NCBI RefSeq assembly: GCF_002895005.1
Contig: NZ_POWF01000011.1
Coordinates: forward strand, 1 to 64,000
Reading direction: 5' to 3'
Origin: Hanstruepera neustonica
GTDB lineage: Bacteria > Bacteroidota > Bacteroidia > Flavobacteriales > Flavobacteriaceae
Length of the DNA stretch: 64,000 bases
The first letter of the stretch is position 1. Every line of letters starts with the position of its first letter. The notes under the pieces are model-generated. The model was not told the origin of the DNA, searched no databases, and was given only the letters and a program-made list of their open reading frames with translations. A program made the translations under genes and the position numbers. This document shows positions 1 to 8,421 of the stretch, piece after piece.

Positions 1-128
1 TAGGTAGATAAAGAGAGAGGATTATCATTGTTGACGGAATCTAAAGTTCCAACGTATAACATAACCTTAATTCTCTCTTTTGTTCTTTCTGATTATATAA
101 TAAATTTAGTGATTTGTAAACTTAAGAT

Positions 129-238
129 GTATAACCGCAATTACGGCGGATTCGACTGCGTCCGAATCCACTCGGAATTGCTAACGTCAGTTCTTAACCG
201 AAAAACATTAACTTTAAGCCCGTAACTGACGGTTATAC
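129..238. repeat. Structured inverted-repeat element (three-way-junction-like)
   Basis: Three nested complementary pairs are visible. The outer stem is GTATAACCG (129-137) with CGGTTATAC (230-238). Inside it lies a hairpin with GGATTCG (148-154) and CGAATCC (163-169), extended by GCAATT (137-142) with AATTGC (176-181). A third stem is CGTCAGTT (185-192) with AACTGACG (224-231), which competes with the outer stem for two bases. The folded single strand would be a three-way junction. GTTAAAC at 245-251 fits the integron R' core GTTRRRY and lies just before the next start codon, so an attC-like cassette site is possible, but the left side does not fit RYYYAAC. No convincing gene is seen in 1-256. 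Confidence 0.6.
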
Positions 239-256
239 GAGACCGTTAAACGAAAT

Positions 257-856
257 ATGAAAAAAGTCACCTCCGTAGAAGAATATATAGAAAACAACAA
301 TCACTTTGGTGAAGCCTTAACCTTGTTGCGCAACATCATCACCAAAACCGAATTGGAAGAAACCTTAAAATGGAGCGCGCCTGTTTACGCCCTTGATGGT
401 AAAAATGTGGTAGGTTTGGGTGCCTTTAAAAACCATTTTGGTATTTGGTTTTTTAACGGTGTGTTTCTCAAGGACGAAAAGAACTTGTTAGTAAATGCTC
501 AAGAAGGCAAAACCAAAGCCTTGCGCCAGATGCGTTTTGAAAGTATTGAGGATATAGACCAAGCAGCTGTGCTAGCTTACGTTAAAGAAGCTATTGAAAA
601 CCAAAAACTGGGTAAAGAAATCAAACCCGAACGCAAAGGCAAAAACGTGACAGTTCCCAATGAGCTAAAAACACTTCTTAAAAGTCAACCTGATGTCCAC
701 AGTAATTTTAAAGCTTTATCACCTGGAAAACAGCGTGAATATTGTGAATACATTGAAACAGCCAAACGAGACGCTACCAAGCAATCGCGTTTGGAAAAAA
801 TTACACCAATGATATTACAAGGTGTTGGATTGCATGATAAGTATAAGAACTGCTAG
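257..856 (+). CDS. YdeI/OmpD-associated (OmdA) family protein with DUF1801 domain
   Basis: A soluble protein of 199 residues. The N-terminal half (about 15-115) fits the DUF1801/YdhG fold, with the conserved run ETLKWSAPVYAL and the aromatic stretch HFGIWFFNG. The C-terminal part (about 130-199) matches the OmdA helical domain, with LSPGKQREYCEYIETAK. Members of this family are annotated as bacteriocin-protection or YdeI-like proteins, but the biochemical role is unsettled. There is no signal peptide. The ATG lies 5 bases after GTTAAAC, and a bidirectional terminator follows at 904-930, so it is probably a single-gene unit. The family call is firm and the function is open. Confidence 0.8.
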   Translation: MKKVTSVEEYIENNNHFGEALTLLRNIITKTELEETLKWSAPVYALDGKNVVGLGAFKNHFGIWFFNGVFLKDEKNLLVNAQEGKTKALRQMRFESIEDIDQAAVLAYVKEAIENQKLGKEIKPERKGKNVTVPNELKTLLKSQPDVHSNFKALSPGKQREYCEYIETAKRDATKQSRLEKITPMILQGVGLHDKYKNC

Positions 857-866
857 TTATTTATGG

Positions 867-887
867 ATTCCGCATCAAGTGCGGAAT
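867..887. repeat. REP-like hairpin after the OmdA-like gene
   Basis: ATTCCGCA (867-874) and TGCGGAAT (880-887) form a perfect 8-bp stem around a five-base loop, followed by GACA. It lies 10 bases past the stop codon. Similar short palindromes occur at 59789-59805 and 60097-60111, suggesting a dispersed REP-like family in this genome. Confidence 0.55.
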
Positions 888-903
888 GACAAAAAATAAA
901 AAA

Positions 904-930
904 CTCCGAAGGCGACTTCGGAGTTTTTTA
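904..930. terminator. Bidirectional intrinsic terminator
   Basis: CTCCGAAG (904-911) pairs with CTTCGGAG (916-923) around the loop GCGA. An A-run precedes the stem and a T-run follows it, so it can end transcription from both sides. It sits between the convergent OmdA-like gene and yajC. Confidence 0.85.
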
Positions 931-949
931 TATTGATTTCGATTGATTT

Positions 950-1237
950 TTATTTAGCAGGAGCGTTTAATTTCTTGCTCATTTCCATAGAAATGGCCGA
1001 CTTATCAAACTTGATTTTTCCTGCCAAAGTTTCAATCACGCAGCTGCCATCTTTATCATTCAGTTCGACTACTTTACCGTGCATACCGCTTTTGGTAATG
1101 ACTTTGTCGCCCTTTTTTAATTCGGCTGCGAATTTTTTTTCTTGTTTTTGGCGTTTCATCTGTGGTGCGATCATGAAAAAATACACAACCACGAACATTA
1201 AGATAAACGGTAAAAACGTACTAATACCTTCTCCCAT
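950..1237 (-). CDS. yajC: Preprotein translocase subunit YajC
   Basis: A 95-residue protein with one N-terminal membrane segment (about 8-24) followed by a basic stretch (MKRQKQEKKFAAELKKGD) and a small beta domain with the family sequence KGDKVITKSGMHGKVVEL. YajC is the single-span accessory subunit of the SecDF-YajC complex that supports Sec export at the inner membrane. Length and layout are normal. The gene starts 3 bases after the stop of the DUF1573 lipoprotein gene and is the last gene of a likely nusB-DUF1573-yajC unit ending at the terminator near 904-930. Confidence 0.93.
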   Translation of the reverse strand: MGEGISTFLPFILMFVVVYFFMIAPQMKRQKQEKKFAAELKKGDKVITKSGMHGKVVELNDKDGSCVIETLAGKIKFDKSAISMEMSKKLNAPAK

Positions 1238-1240
1238 AAA

Positions 1241-1732
1241 TTATTTTACTTGCGGTACAGCAGGTTTAGCTGGTTCAACTGCATTAGGATCTGGTTTTAC
1301 AAAAGCTGTAATTTTTACAGTTTCTTTACCTGATTCGGTGTTAGCAGTAATGGTAACTGTTTTAGAAACTTTATTCTTACCTGAACCGTTGAATTTTACA
1401 GTAAACTGACCTTTATCTCCAGGAGCTAAAGGTTCTTTACTCCAATCCTGTGGCACAGTACATCCGCAAGAACTCTTAATATCAGTAATAACTAAAGGAG
1501 CCTCACCAGTATTGGTATATGAGAAAACTGTTTCAACATTTGTTTTAGCTTCAATCTCACCGAAATCATGCTCTGTCTTATCAAACGTTAACACTGGGAA
1601 TTTTGATGAAGCAGCATCTCTTTCAGCAGCTTCAGCTACATTGTTATCATCAATTTTTTTAGTGGCATCTTCTTTACAAGATGTGAATGCGATTAAGCAC
1701 ATGGCACTTAAGCCTAATATTACTTTTTTCAT
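1241..1732 (-). CDS. DUF1573 domain lipoprotein
   Basis: A 163-residue protein. Residues 1-19 form a lipoprotein signal with the lipobox FTSC and predicted lipidated Cys19. The body (about 45-145) is a DUF1573 beta-sandwich, recognised by TFDKTEHDFGEI near its start and the motif SSCGCTVP. The C-terminus is proline- and alanine-rich. DUF1573 proteins are common in Bacteroidota envelopes and have an Ig-like fold, but their role is unknown. The protein should be anchored in the periplasm or outer membrane. It lies between nusB and yajC, an arrangement I believe is common in flavobacteria. Confidence 0.88.
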   Translation of the reverse strand: MKKVILGLSAMCLIAFTSCKEDATKKIDDNNVAEAAERDAASSKFPVLTFDKTEHDFGEIEAKTNVETVFSYTNTGEAPLVITDIKSSCGCTVPQDWSKEPLAPGDKGQFTVKFNGSGKNKVSKTVTITANTESGKETVKITAFVKPDPNAVEPAKPAVPQVK

Positions 1733-1778
1733 AATAAATTATTTTTGTTCGGGCAGTAAAAGTAATAATATTTTCTTA

Positions 1779-2723
1779 TTACATCAACCCTCTGCCTGTT
1801 TTATTTAGCTTATCGGCTTCTTCATACTCTTTCACCAACTTGTCCAGTATACCATTTATAAAGATGCTACTTTTTGGTGTTGAGTATTCTTTGGCTATTT
1901 CCAGATACTCATTAATGGTGACTTTTACAGGTATTGACGGGAAGTTTGTAAGTTCACTTATGGCCATTTGAAGTAATACGGTATCTAGATTGGCAATACG
2001 GTCAGCATCCCAATTTTTAGTTTTTTCTGAAATAGCTTCGTTCAGCTTATTTTGATTTAAAATGGTTTTTTTGAACAAATCCAGTGCGAAAGCTCTATCG
2101 TCCTCATCCTTATATAATTCAGGTAATAACTGCTTTTCAGGTGATTTTAATTTAAGTTTTCTGATAATCTTGAGAATTGCTGTATTGACAACAGGCAAGT
2201 CATCGGTCCAAGTTAGGTTTTGATCTTGCAGATAATCATACAATTTATCGTTTGGAGCAATAATCTCTTTATAAATATCTATCAGAAAATTTTTGTCCTC
2301 CTTATAGTCCGATGTTCGTGTTTGCATGTAATCTTTGTACAAATCACTTGACAATAATTCCTTGAAAATGACATCCACATATTCATTATCCAATTCCCAA
2401 TTGGTTATTTTATAGTCTTCTAAAGTTTGTTTCAAAAGGGTATTATCCTTTATCTGATTAAGGACTTCATTATTGACAAATTTACTATTGGGATTTTTAT
2501 CTTCTGACGTAGCCAGATGCTTCTTTTGAGTTTTTTGAAGGTGGTCAGCTGATCGCTTTTGTAGCTCAATGAGTAGCGACAGCATAAGCAAATAGAGATT
2601 GTACATATTATCTAAACTTCGCAACAAAAATGTTTGATCTGCCTTAAAATTATCGCCTTCACCACCTGTATAGGCGTATATAGTTTGCATAACCTTGATA
2701 CGAATATGTCTTCTATTTAGCAT
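1779..2723 (-). CDS. nusB: Transcription antitermination factor NusB (long Bacteroidota form)
   Basis: A 314-residue protein, about twice the length of the classic NusB (about 140). The canonical all-helical NusB domain is in the C-terminal half, with the family sequence around TVLLQMAISELTNFPSIPVKVTIN and the ending IFINGILDKLVKEY. The first 150 or so residues begin with NRRHIRIKVMQTIYAY, which resembles the normal NusB start, followed by a large lysine-rich helical insertion. NusB binds boxA RNA with NusE (S10) in antitermination of rRNA operons. The enlarged form is usual in this phylum. The leucine dehydrogenase terminator lies just upstream. Confidence 0.9.
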   Translation of the reverse strand: MLNRRHIRIKVMQTIYAYTGGEGDNFKADQTFLLRSLDNMYNLYLLMLSLLIELQKRSADHLQKTQKKHLATSEDKNPNSKFVNNEVLNQIKDNTLLKQTLEDYKITNWELDNEYVDVIFKELLSSDLYKDYMQTRTSDYKEDKNFLIDIYKEIIAPNDKLYDYLQDQNLTWTDDLPVVNTAILKIIRKLKLKSPEKQLLPELYKDEDDRAFALDLFKKTILNQNKLNEAISEKTKNWDADRIANLDTVLLQMAISELTNFPSIPVKVTINEYLEIAKEYSTPKSSIFINGILDKLVKEYEEADKLNKTGRGLM

Positions 2724-2748
2724 ACTTACAAAGAACTTTTAATTTAAA

Positions 2749-2776
2749 GAGGCGAAAGTCATGCAACTTTCGCCTC
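2749..2776 (-). terminator. Intrinsic terminator of leucine dehydrogenase
   Basis: An 11-bp perfect stem: GAGGCGAAAGT (2749-2759) with ACTTTCGCCTC (2766-2776). Read on the minus strand, the stem is followed by a short T-rich run. It lies 26 bases beyond the stop of the gene ending at 2802. Confidence 0.75.
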
Positions 2777-2801
2777 GCAAAAATAATACTATTTTAAAAA
2801 C

Positions 2802-3905
2802 TTACTTTGAATTTTCCTTTTTTCTGGCATCAATTCTGCTTTGTGCAATATTCAAAGCAGCATGGTTTGTCGTGATATTATGTGTTTGTGCGTTCGATAA
2901 TATCTCTAATGTCGTGTTGTAGATATTTTCAGTTTTACGCATAATTTCTTTTCTATCATATCCTTCCAACTCCGCATACACATTAATAATACCACCAGCA
3001 TTAATCAAGAAATCTGGCGCATAGACAATACCACGCTCCTGAAGAATTTTACCATGCTTTTCCTCTTGAGCCAATTGGTTATTGGCCGCTCCCGCAATTA
3101 TTGACGCTTTCAAATTGTAAATGGTATCATCATTAATGGTAGCTCCTAATGCACATGGTGCATAAATATCCATTTCTTCTGCATAAAGATTTTTACCTCC
3201 ATAAATAGTAACACCATATTTAGCACGCACTTCTTCCAAACGCTCTTGGCTGATATCAGCGATTGTGACATTAGCACCTTCGTCAACCAAATGCTCTACT
3301 AACGCTTCACCCACATGACCAATACCTTGAACAAAGACCGAACGACCTTCTAATACGTCACTACCGAATTTAAATTTAGCAGCCGCCTTCATACCCATAA
3401 AAACGCCATAAGCTGTAATAGGTGAAGGATTTCCGGCACCACCTTTTGATTCTGAAATACCGGTTACATAAGGTGTCACCTCACGAACAGTGTCCATATC
3501 GGCAGTAGTCATACCAACATCTTCTGCAGTGATATATTTTCCATTTAAAGAATGTACAAACTCACCGAATTTTTTCATTAGTTCTGGTGTTTTTTGAGTT
3601 TTGGCATCTCCAATAATAACAGCTTTACCACCACCCAGGTTCAATCCTGTGATTGCCGACTTAAATGTCATCCCTCGTGATAACCTTAAAACGTCATTCA
3701 ATGCTTCCCATTCATTCTGATAAGCCCACATTCTAGTACCTCCTAGAGCAGGTCCTAAGACTGTGTTATGAATACCGATTATTGCTTTTAAACCTGTATC
3801 TTTGTCGTTGCAAAAAACAACTTGTTCGTGATTGTCAAAAGATTGCTGTCCAAAAACTGGATCGGCTTTTTGTAAATCTTTAGTATTAATGACGTCTGTA
3901 ACCAT
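2802..3905 (-). CDS. Leucine dehydrogenase (Glu/Leu/Phe/Val dehydrogenase family)
   Basis: A 367-residue NAD-dependent amino-acid dehydrogenase that interconverts branched-chain amino acids with 2-oxo acids and ammonia. The N-terminal catalytic domain shows LGPALGGTRMW and the lysine-containing motif LNLGGGKAVIIGD. The C-terminal Rossmann domain shows VQGIGHVGEALVEHL, a GxGxxG-type NAD site. YAPDFLINAGGIINVYAE near the C-terminus is typical of the leucine/phenylalanine branch. Length fits leucine dehydrogenase (about 360) rather than glutamate dehydrogenase. It appears monocistronic, with a good TTG/TAnnTTTG promoter upstream and a strong terminator downstream. Confidence 0.9.
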   Translation of the reverse strand: MVTDVINTKDLQKADPVFGQQSFDNHEQVVFCNDKDTGLKAIIGIHNTVLGPALGGTRMWAYQNEWEALNDVLRLSRGMTFKSAITGLNLGGGKAVIIGDAKTQKTPELMKKFGEFVHSLNGKYITAEDVGMTTADMDTVREVTPYVTGISESKGGAGNPSPITAYGVFMGMKAAAKFKFGSDVLEGRSVFVQGIGHVGEALVEHLVDEGANVTIADISQERLEEVRAKYGVTIYGGKNLYAEEMDIYAPCALGATINDDTIYNLKASIIAGAANNQLAQEEKHGKILQERGIVYAPDFLINAGGIINVYAELEGYDRKEIMRKTENIYNTTLEILSNAQTHNITTNHAALNIAQSRIDARKKENSK

Positions 3906-3959
3906 TTTGTATTAATTAATATTTAGGGTCGTCTTTGTCTATTTTATAAAAACGACGCG

Positions 3960-3990
3960 CAAAATTACGTGAATATTCATGTTTAAACAA
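3960..3990 (-). promoter_or_regulatory. Bacteroidota-type promoter for leucine dehydrogenase
   Basis: On the minus strand TAATTTTG (3960-3967) matches the -7 consensus TAnnTTTG. TTG (3988-3990) lies 20 bases further upstream, the spacing expected for the -33 element of the primary sigma factor in this phylum. It is 55 bases before the start codon. This is the best-formed promoter I see in the window. Confidence 0.7.
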
Positions 3991-4049
3991 CATAATTAAT
4001 CTTAAAATACGAATTTGTTAAAAACTTTATTTTTTAACCCAAACTATTA

Positions 4050-5807
4050 ATGAAGGAATTAAGGCATCTAAATAAGTACTTTTTAAAATATAAATACAAG
4101 TTAATAGTCGGGATCATTATTACGATCATAGCTAGAATATTTCTGCTTTTCACACCGAGATACGTCCGAAAAATATTTACGGCCATTGAACAAGCTTTGG
4201 ATGGTACCTTAACCAAAGAAGCTTTTAGAAGCGAATTGTTTATCGCCATACTTTACATTGTTGGCGCTGCGGTAGTTGCAGGCATTTTTACCTTCTTAAT
4301 GAGACAAACCATTATTAACGTTTCGAGATATATTGAATATGATTTAAAAAATGAAATCTACCAGCAATACCAAAGACTTTCATTAAACTTTTACAAAAAA
4401 AACAGAACCGGTGATTTAATGAACCGCATTAGTGAAGATGTTGGTCGCGTGCGTATGTATGCAGGTCCAGCCATTATGTATAGTATCAATACGATTACAC
4501 TATTCGTTATTGCTTTGATATTCATGTTCAACGAAGCACCCATGCTGACACTATACACAGTTATACCGCTTCCAATTTTATCGGTTGCCATATACAAATT
4601 GAGTCGCGAAATACATAAGCGCAGTACCATTGTACAAGAGTATCTATCTAAATTATCCACATTTACACAAGAGTCTTTTAGTGGTATTGCCATCATTAAA
4701 TCCTATGGTTTAGAATTGCAAACCGCAACTAACTTTACGGAATTGTCTAATGACAGCCGTGATAAACAATTAAGTTTGGTAAAAGTGAGTGCTTTGTTTT
4801 TCCCGATGATGATTCTATTAATTGGGGTCAGTAATTTAATGGTTATTTACATTGGCGGTTTGCAATATATTAATGGTGAAATTGAAAGTTTAGGTACTAT
4901 TGCCGAATTCATAATCTATGTGAATATGCTCACTTGGCCGGTTGCCACAGTGGGATGGGTAACCTCTATCGTACAGCAGGCTGAAGCTTCTCAAAAACGA
5001 ATTAATGAATTTTTAAAGATTGAATCTGAAATTCAAAATCCCACCCAAGAACCATTTCATATTGTGGGTGACATTGCATTTAATAATGTGTCCTTCACTT
5101 ATGACGATACAAACATTCAGGCATTGAAAGACGTATCATTTAAGGTCAATCATGGTGAAACCCTTGCCATCATTGGTAAAACGGGATCTGGAAAATCCAC
5201 CATCTTGGACTTGATTGGTAGATTGTATGATATTGATAGCGGGACACTTTTAATTGATGAGAACCCAGTAAACTTAATCAACCTAAACGATTTAAGAACC
5301 AATTTGGGATATGTGCCTCAGGATGCCTTCTTATTTTCGGACACCATTAAGAATAATATCAAATTTGGCAAGGAAGATGCCACAGATGAAGAAGTAATTC
5401 AAGCCGCTAAATATGCTCAAGTGCATAAAAACATTATGGGCTTTAAAAATGGTTATGACACCATATTAGGCGAACGCGGTATTACCCTTTCCGGAGGACA
5501 AAAGCAACGGATCTCTATAGCTAGAGCTATTATCAAAGACCCCAAAATATTGTTGTTTGATGATTGTCTGTCTGCTGTTGATACTGAAACGGAAGAAAAA
5601 ATCCTTAAAAATTTAAATAAACTAACGTCAGGTAAGACTACCATAATTGTAAGTCACCGTATTTCGGCGGCAAAAAATGCTGATAAAATTATTGTATTGG
5701 ACAATGGTAAAATCATAGAATCAGGGACACACGAAACTTTGATAAATACAGATGGCTACTATAAAGATCTCTATTTAAAACAATTAAGCGAGTCTGATGC
5801 CAAGTGA
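4050..5807 (+). CDS. ABC transporter, fused permease and ATPase (MsbA/YheI-like)
   Basis: A 585-residue half-transporter. Residues 1-320 are a type-I exporter membrane domain with about six spans and the coupling-helix pattern NFYKKNRTGDLMNRISEDV. The ATPase domain (about 335-585) has Walker A GKTGSGKST (376-384), Q-loop YVPQDAFLFS, signature LSGGQ (480-484), Walker B ending in LLFDD (502-506) and H-loop VSHR. The position normally held by the catalytic glutamate is Asp505 (DD instead of DE), so hydrolysis may be weakened or this subunit may work with a partner. The substrate is unknown; lipid or drug export is usual for the family. It is divergent from leucine dehydrogenase. Confidence 0.88.
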   Translation: MKELRHLNKYFLKYKYKLIVGIIITIIARIFLLFTPRYVRKIFTAIEQALDGTLTKEAFRSELFIAILYIVGAAVVAGIFTFLMRQTIINVSRYIEYDLKNEIYQQYQRLSLNFYKKNRTGDLMNRISEDVGRVRMYAGPAIMYSINTITLFVIALIFMFNEAPMLTLYTVIPLPILSVAIYKLSREIHKRSTIVQEYLSKLSTFTQESFSGIAIIKSYGLELQTATNFTELSNDSRDKQLSLVKVSALFFPMMILLIGVSNLMVIYIGGLQYINGEIESLGTIAEFIIYVNMLTWPVATVGWVTSIVQQAEASQKRINEFLKIESEIQNPTQEPFHIVGDIAFNNVSFTYDDTNIQALKDVSFKVNHGETLAIIGKTGSGKSTILDLIGRLYDIDSGTLLIDENPVNLINLNDLRTNLGYVPQDAFLFSDTIKNNIKFGKEDATDEEVIQAAKYAQVHKNIMGFKNGYDTILGERGITLSGGQKQRISIARAIIKDPKILLFDDCLSAVDTETEEKILKNLNKLTSGKTTIIVSHRISAAKNADKIIVLDNGKIIESGTHETLINTDGYYKDLYLKQLSESDAK

Positions 5808-5958
5808 TTTTTTTAGTCAATTAATCTGTTTAACACGTTGTTTTACAGTTCGTTAATTTCAAAATACGTTTCAAAACAAAAGAAAATTCATAAATTGTTG
5901 GTTGGTTACCATTTTTTTTAGATTTTTGGTGAAACAACAATGCAATTTTAATTGAATT

Positions 5959-6354
5959 ATGAATAATAGTGACATGATGGAGAAAGAAGAGATTTTTTCA
6001 AAAGTATTACGAGCTGGTAGACGAACGTACTTTTTTGATGTACGTGCCACAAAGGCGGGAGATTATTATCTAACTATTACAGAAAGTAAAAAGTTTACCA
6101 ATGATGATGGATCTTATCATTACAAGAAGCATAAGATCTATTTGTACAAGGAAGATTTTTCGGAATTCAATAACATTCTTCAAGAAATGACTGATTATAT
6201 TATTGATGAGAAAGGTGATGAAGTCATCAGTGAACGTCATCAAAAGGATTTCAAGAAAGAATACGACAGCGATGAAACTGCTGATGTTAATGAATCAAAT
6301 ACCGATTCACAATCATCAGGAAGTTTTACAGATATCGATTTCGACGATATTTAA
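5959..6354 (+). CDS. DUF3276 / PUR-alpha-like nucleic-acid-binding protein
   Basis: A 131-residue protein with a single PUR-like domain (about 10-85), including IFSKVLRAGRRTYFFDVR and KKHKIYLYKEDF, and an acidic, serine-rich tail (about 100-131). This is the Bacteroidota PUR-alpha/DUF3276 family, which binds single-stranded DNA or RNA with a whirly-like fold; the cellular role is poorly defined. Met6 is an alternative start giving MEKEEIFSK. The gene is monocistronic, with the terminator at 6372-6416 downstream. Confidence 0.88.
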   Translation: MNNSDMMEKEEIFSKVLRAGRRTYFFDVRATKAGDYYLTITESKKFTNDDGSYHYKKHKIYLYKEDFSEFNNILQEMTDYIIDEKGDEVISERHQKDFKKEYDSDETADVNESNTDSQSSGSFTDIDFDDI

Positions 6355-6371
6355 TAACAAAAAACAAATTA

Positions 6372-6416
6372 AAAAAGCCATTGGTCACTGAGGTTCTCGA
6401 AGTGCCATGGCTTTTT
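6372..6416. terminator. Bidirectional terminator built around a dispersed repeat
   Basis: AAAAAGCCAT (6372-6381) pairs with ATGGCTTTTT (6407-6416), giving A- and T-flanks suited to both directions between the convergent DUF3276 and acyltransferase genes. The loop contains a second palindrome, CACT (6386-6389) with AGTG (6401-6404), around GAGGTTCTCGA. That inner part resembles a CACTGAG...CGAAGTG repeat known to me from other Bacteroidota genomes. The T-run reaches the acyltransferase stop codon. Confidence 0.75.
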
Positions 6417-6417
6417 T

Positions 6418-7452
6418 TTATAGTTTAACCGCTAAAAGTGCTATCACCATTGTTGCTATCATCCAAGCGAGTCCATAACCGATTCCAAAAGTTGACATCA
6501 AAGTTAAAGCAACAACCAATAGCCATAACGGCACTAACGTAATTACTAGGGCGTATCGAAAGGTTGCTACAAACTCAACTTCCTCTATTTTAGGTTTTAT
6601 CCATAACCGCCAAATAGCCCAAACTGGTAATAGCATAACAATCAACAGAAATTTAAAAATCGATTTCAAAACTTTCAAATTAGTTTCTTCCTTGCGAACA
6701 TCACAATCTTGAAAATTTGATTGAATACATGTATTAACTGCAATGGGGTTTAAAAAGTCCGCATGTAATTGATTCAGTTTGAATAAAGTTTCCTCATAGT
6801 TGTCAGCAGGAATATGAGTTGTTAGTTGTTTAATCGCTTGAGATACTTGATTTTTTAGTTTCACGACACTTTCGTTTGTATCGTTGGAATAATAATCTTG
6901 TTTTTCAATCGGCTCACCAAAGTGTATAGACACACTATCAGCAAATGCGTCAGCTTGCTGAAAATTCAAACCTATGGGTACAATTTTTAAAGAGGTTTTA
7001 GGGTATTTTTCAAAAGTCTCAAATACAATCCTAGTAAATCCTTTGCTCAAATTTCTAACCGACCGTTTTATATTATGGTTTCCTTCAGGAAATAAAGCCA
7101 CGGTTTGTCCTTTAGAAAGCAATTGAGAACACGAGTTGAATATGGAATTATTGTTCGAAATCGTACTCCAGCCATCGCGTATCCTATAAACTGGCAGCAT
7201 ATTCAAACTTCTTAAAAAGGCATTTATCAATGGCTTTTTAAAGACACTTGCTCGTGTTAAAAAGTAGGAGAACCTTCCTGAATTTATGGCAATTAACAGG
7301 GCATCAATAAGGGCATTATTGTGATTGGACACCAATAGCAAGGAACCTGATTTTGGAACTTGAAATTGATTATAAACATATATTCTTCGATAATAAAAAA
7401 ACAATCCCAATCTCAAATAAAACCTGACAATATGTAACCAGATAAATTTCAA
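6418..7452 (-). CDS. 1-acyl-sn-glycerol-3-phosphate acyltransferase family protein (PlsC-like)
   Basis: A 344-residue membrane-associated acyltransferase. The catalytic block SNHNNALIDALL has an H-x5-D arrangement, common in Bacteroidota members, instead of the classic H-x4-D. The second block ALFPEGNHNIKR carries the PEG motif that binds the glycerol phosphate. Two or three hydrophobic segments lie at the C-terminus (about 265-344), an extension beyond the 200-residue catalytic core. The likely role is acyl transfer to a lysophospholipid or related lipid at the inner membrane; the acyl acceptor is not determined. It overlaps the symporter gene by 4 bases, so the two are co-transcribed. Confidence 0.85.
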   Translation of the reverse strand: MKFIWLHIVRFYLRLGLFFYYRRIYVYNQFQVPKSGSLLLVSNHNNALIDALLIAINSGRFSYFLTRASVFKKPLINAFLRSLNMLPVYRIRDGWSTISNNNSIFNSCSQLLSKGQTVALFPEGNHNIKRSVRNLSKGFTRIVFETFEKYPKTSLKIVPIGLNFQQADAFADSVSIHFGEPIEKQDYYSNDTNESVVKLKNQVSQAIKQLTTHIPADNYEETLFKLNQLHADFLNPIAVNTCIQSNFQDCDVRKEETNLKVLKSIFKFLLIVMLLPVWAIWRLWIKPKIEEVEFVATFRYALVITLVPLWLLVVALTLMSTFGIGYGLAWMIATMVIALLAVKL

Positions 7453-8363
7453 ACCAATGCTTCTTGTTTTTTTGTTTTAACTGACCAATAATAAGCCAAA
7501 ATCAACCCAGATATAATATGCCAAATTCCCCAAAAAGCAGCCATGATGGCCATGCCTCCTAACCCGTTAAAAAAAGTAAATATCAACAATAACCCCAAAC
7601 CTGAATTTTGAATACCCGTTTCAATAGCCAGCGTTTTTTGATTTTTGAATGATAGTTTGAATCCTTTAGCCACCAAAAAACCTAATAAAATTGCTATCAC
7701 ATTATGGCTTATTCCTAAAACCAACACATGATGAATATAATTATTGAATACATCCAAATTATTCATAAAAGCTATCACAACGATGGCTACAAAAACCATA
7801 ATGGAAAGTGGTTTTAGTGCTTTTGATATATTTTTTGCCACTGCCTCAAACCGATATCGAATAATCATACCAATAGCTAATGGAATTCCTAAAATGAGTA
7901 TCACTAATTTTACCAATTCATAGGGATTCAATAACACAGATGCTAATAATTGGGATGTTGGTTCATAAAGATTCCCATAAAATTGAAAATTAAATGGTGT
8001 CATAAAAAGGGCAATTAGCGTTGAAAAAGCTGTTAGACTTACCGACAATGCTGTATTCCCATTAGCCAAATGTGTCATAAAATTTGAGATATTCCCTCCT
8101 GGACAAGCAGCAACCATCATCATTCCTAATGCTATACTGGCTTGAGGTTTGACAAAGTAAATAAACAAAAAGGTTACCAATGGTAATAAAATGAATTGAG
8201 AAAGCACACCAACTAAAACTAATTTAGGCTGTCTCATGAGATTCTTAAAATCCTTCAAGGTAATACCTAGTGCAACACCAAACATAACCACAGCTAATGC
8301 TATATTTAATACCCAAAGATTATTGGAATCAAAATTGATTTGAACTTGATCCAGGTCCTGCAT
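7449..8363 (-). CDS. Bile acid:sodium symporter (BASS) family protein
   Basis: A 304-residue polytopic protein with about nine hydrophobic segments spread over its length. The segment MMVAACPGGNISNFMTHLANG (about 85-105) is the crossover region typical of the BASS fold, and ETGIQNSGLGLLLIF (about 249-263) is the second conserved region. Bacterial members import organic anions with sodium, but the real substrate is rarely known; the bile-acid name is historical. The stop overlaps the start of the acyltransferase gene (4 bases). Confidence 0.87.
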   Translation of the reverse strand: MQDLDQVQINFDSNNLWVLNIALAVVMFGVALGITLKDFKNLMRQPKLVLVGVLSQFILLPLVTFLFIYFVKPQASIALGMMMVAACPGGNISNFMTHLANGNTALSVSLTAFSTLIALFMTPFNFQFYGNLYEPTSQLLASVLLNPYELVKLVILILGIPLAIGMIIRYRFEAVAKNISKALKPLSIMVFVAIVVIAFMNNLDVFNNYIHHVLVLGISHNVIAILLGFLVAKGFKLSFKNQKTLAIETGIQNSGLGLLLIFTFFNGLGGMAIMAAFWGIWHIISGLILAYYWSVKTKKQEALV

Positions 8364-8421
8364 GAAGAATTAGTTAGTTAATTCTGAAAGATAAAAAATT
8401 ATATGAAAAGAAACTTTTTTA

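Noticed and set aside
28-225. 65-codon plus-strand reading frame before the first gene
   Set aside because: It starts with TTG, has no recognisable protein features and runs through the folded element at 129-238.
933-1409. Plus-strand reading frame across yajC and the DUF1573 gene
   Set aside because: It is antisense to two well-supported genes and lacks domain features.
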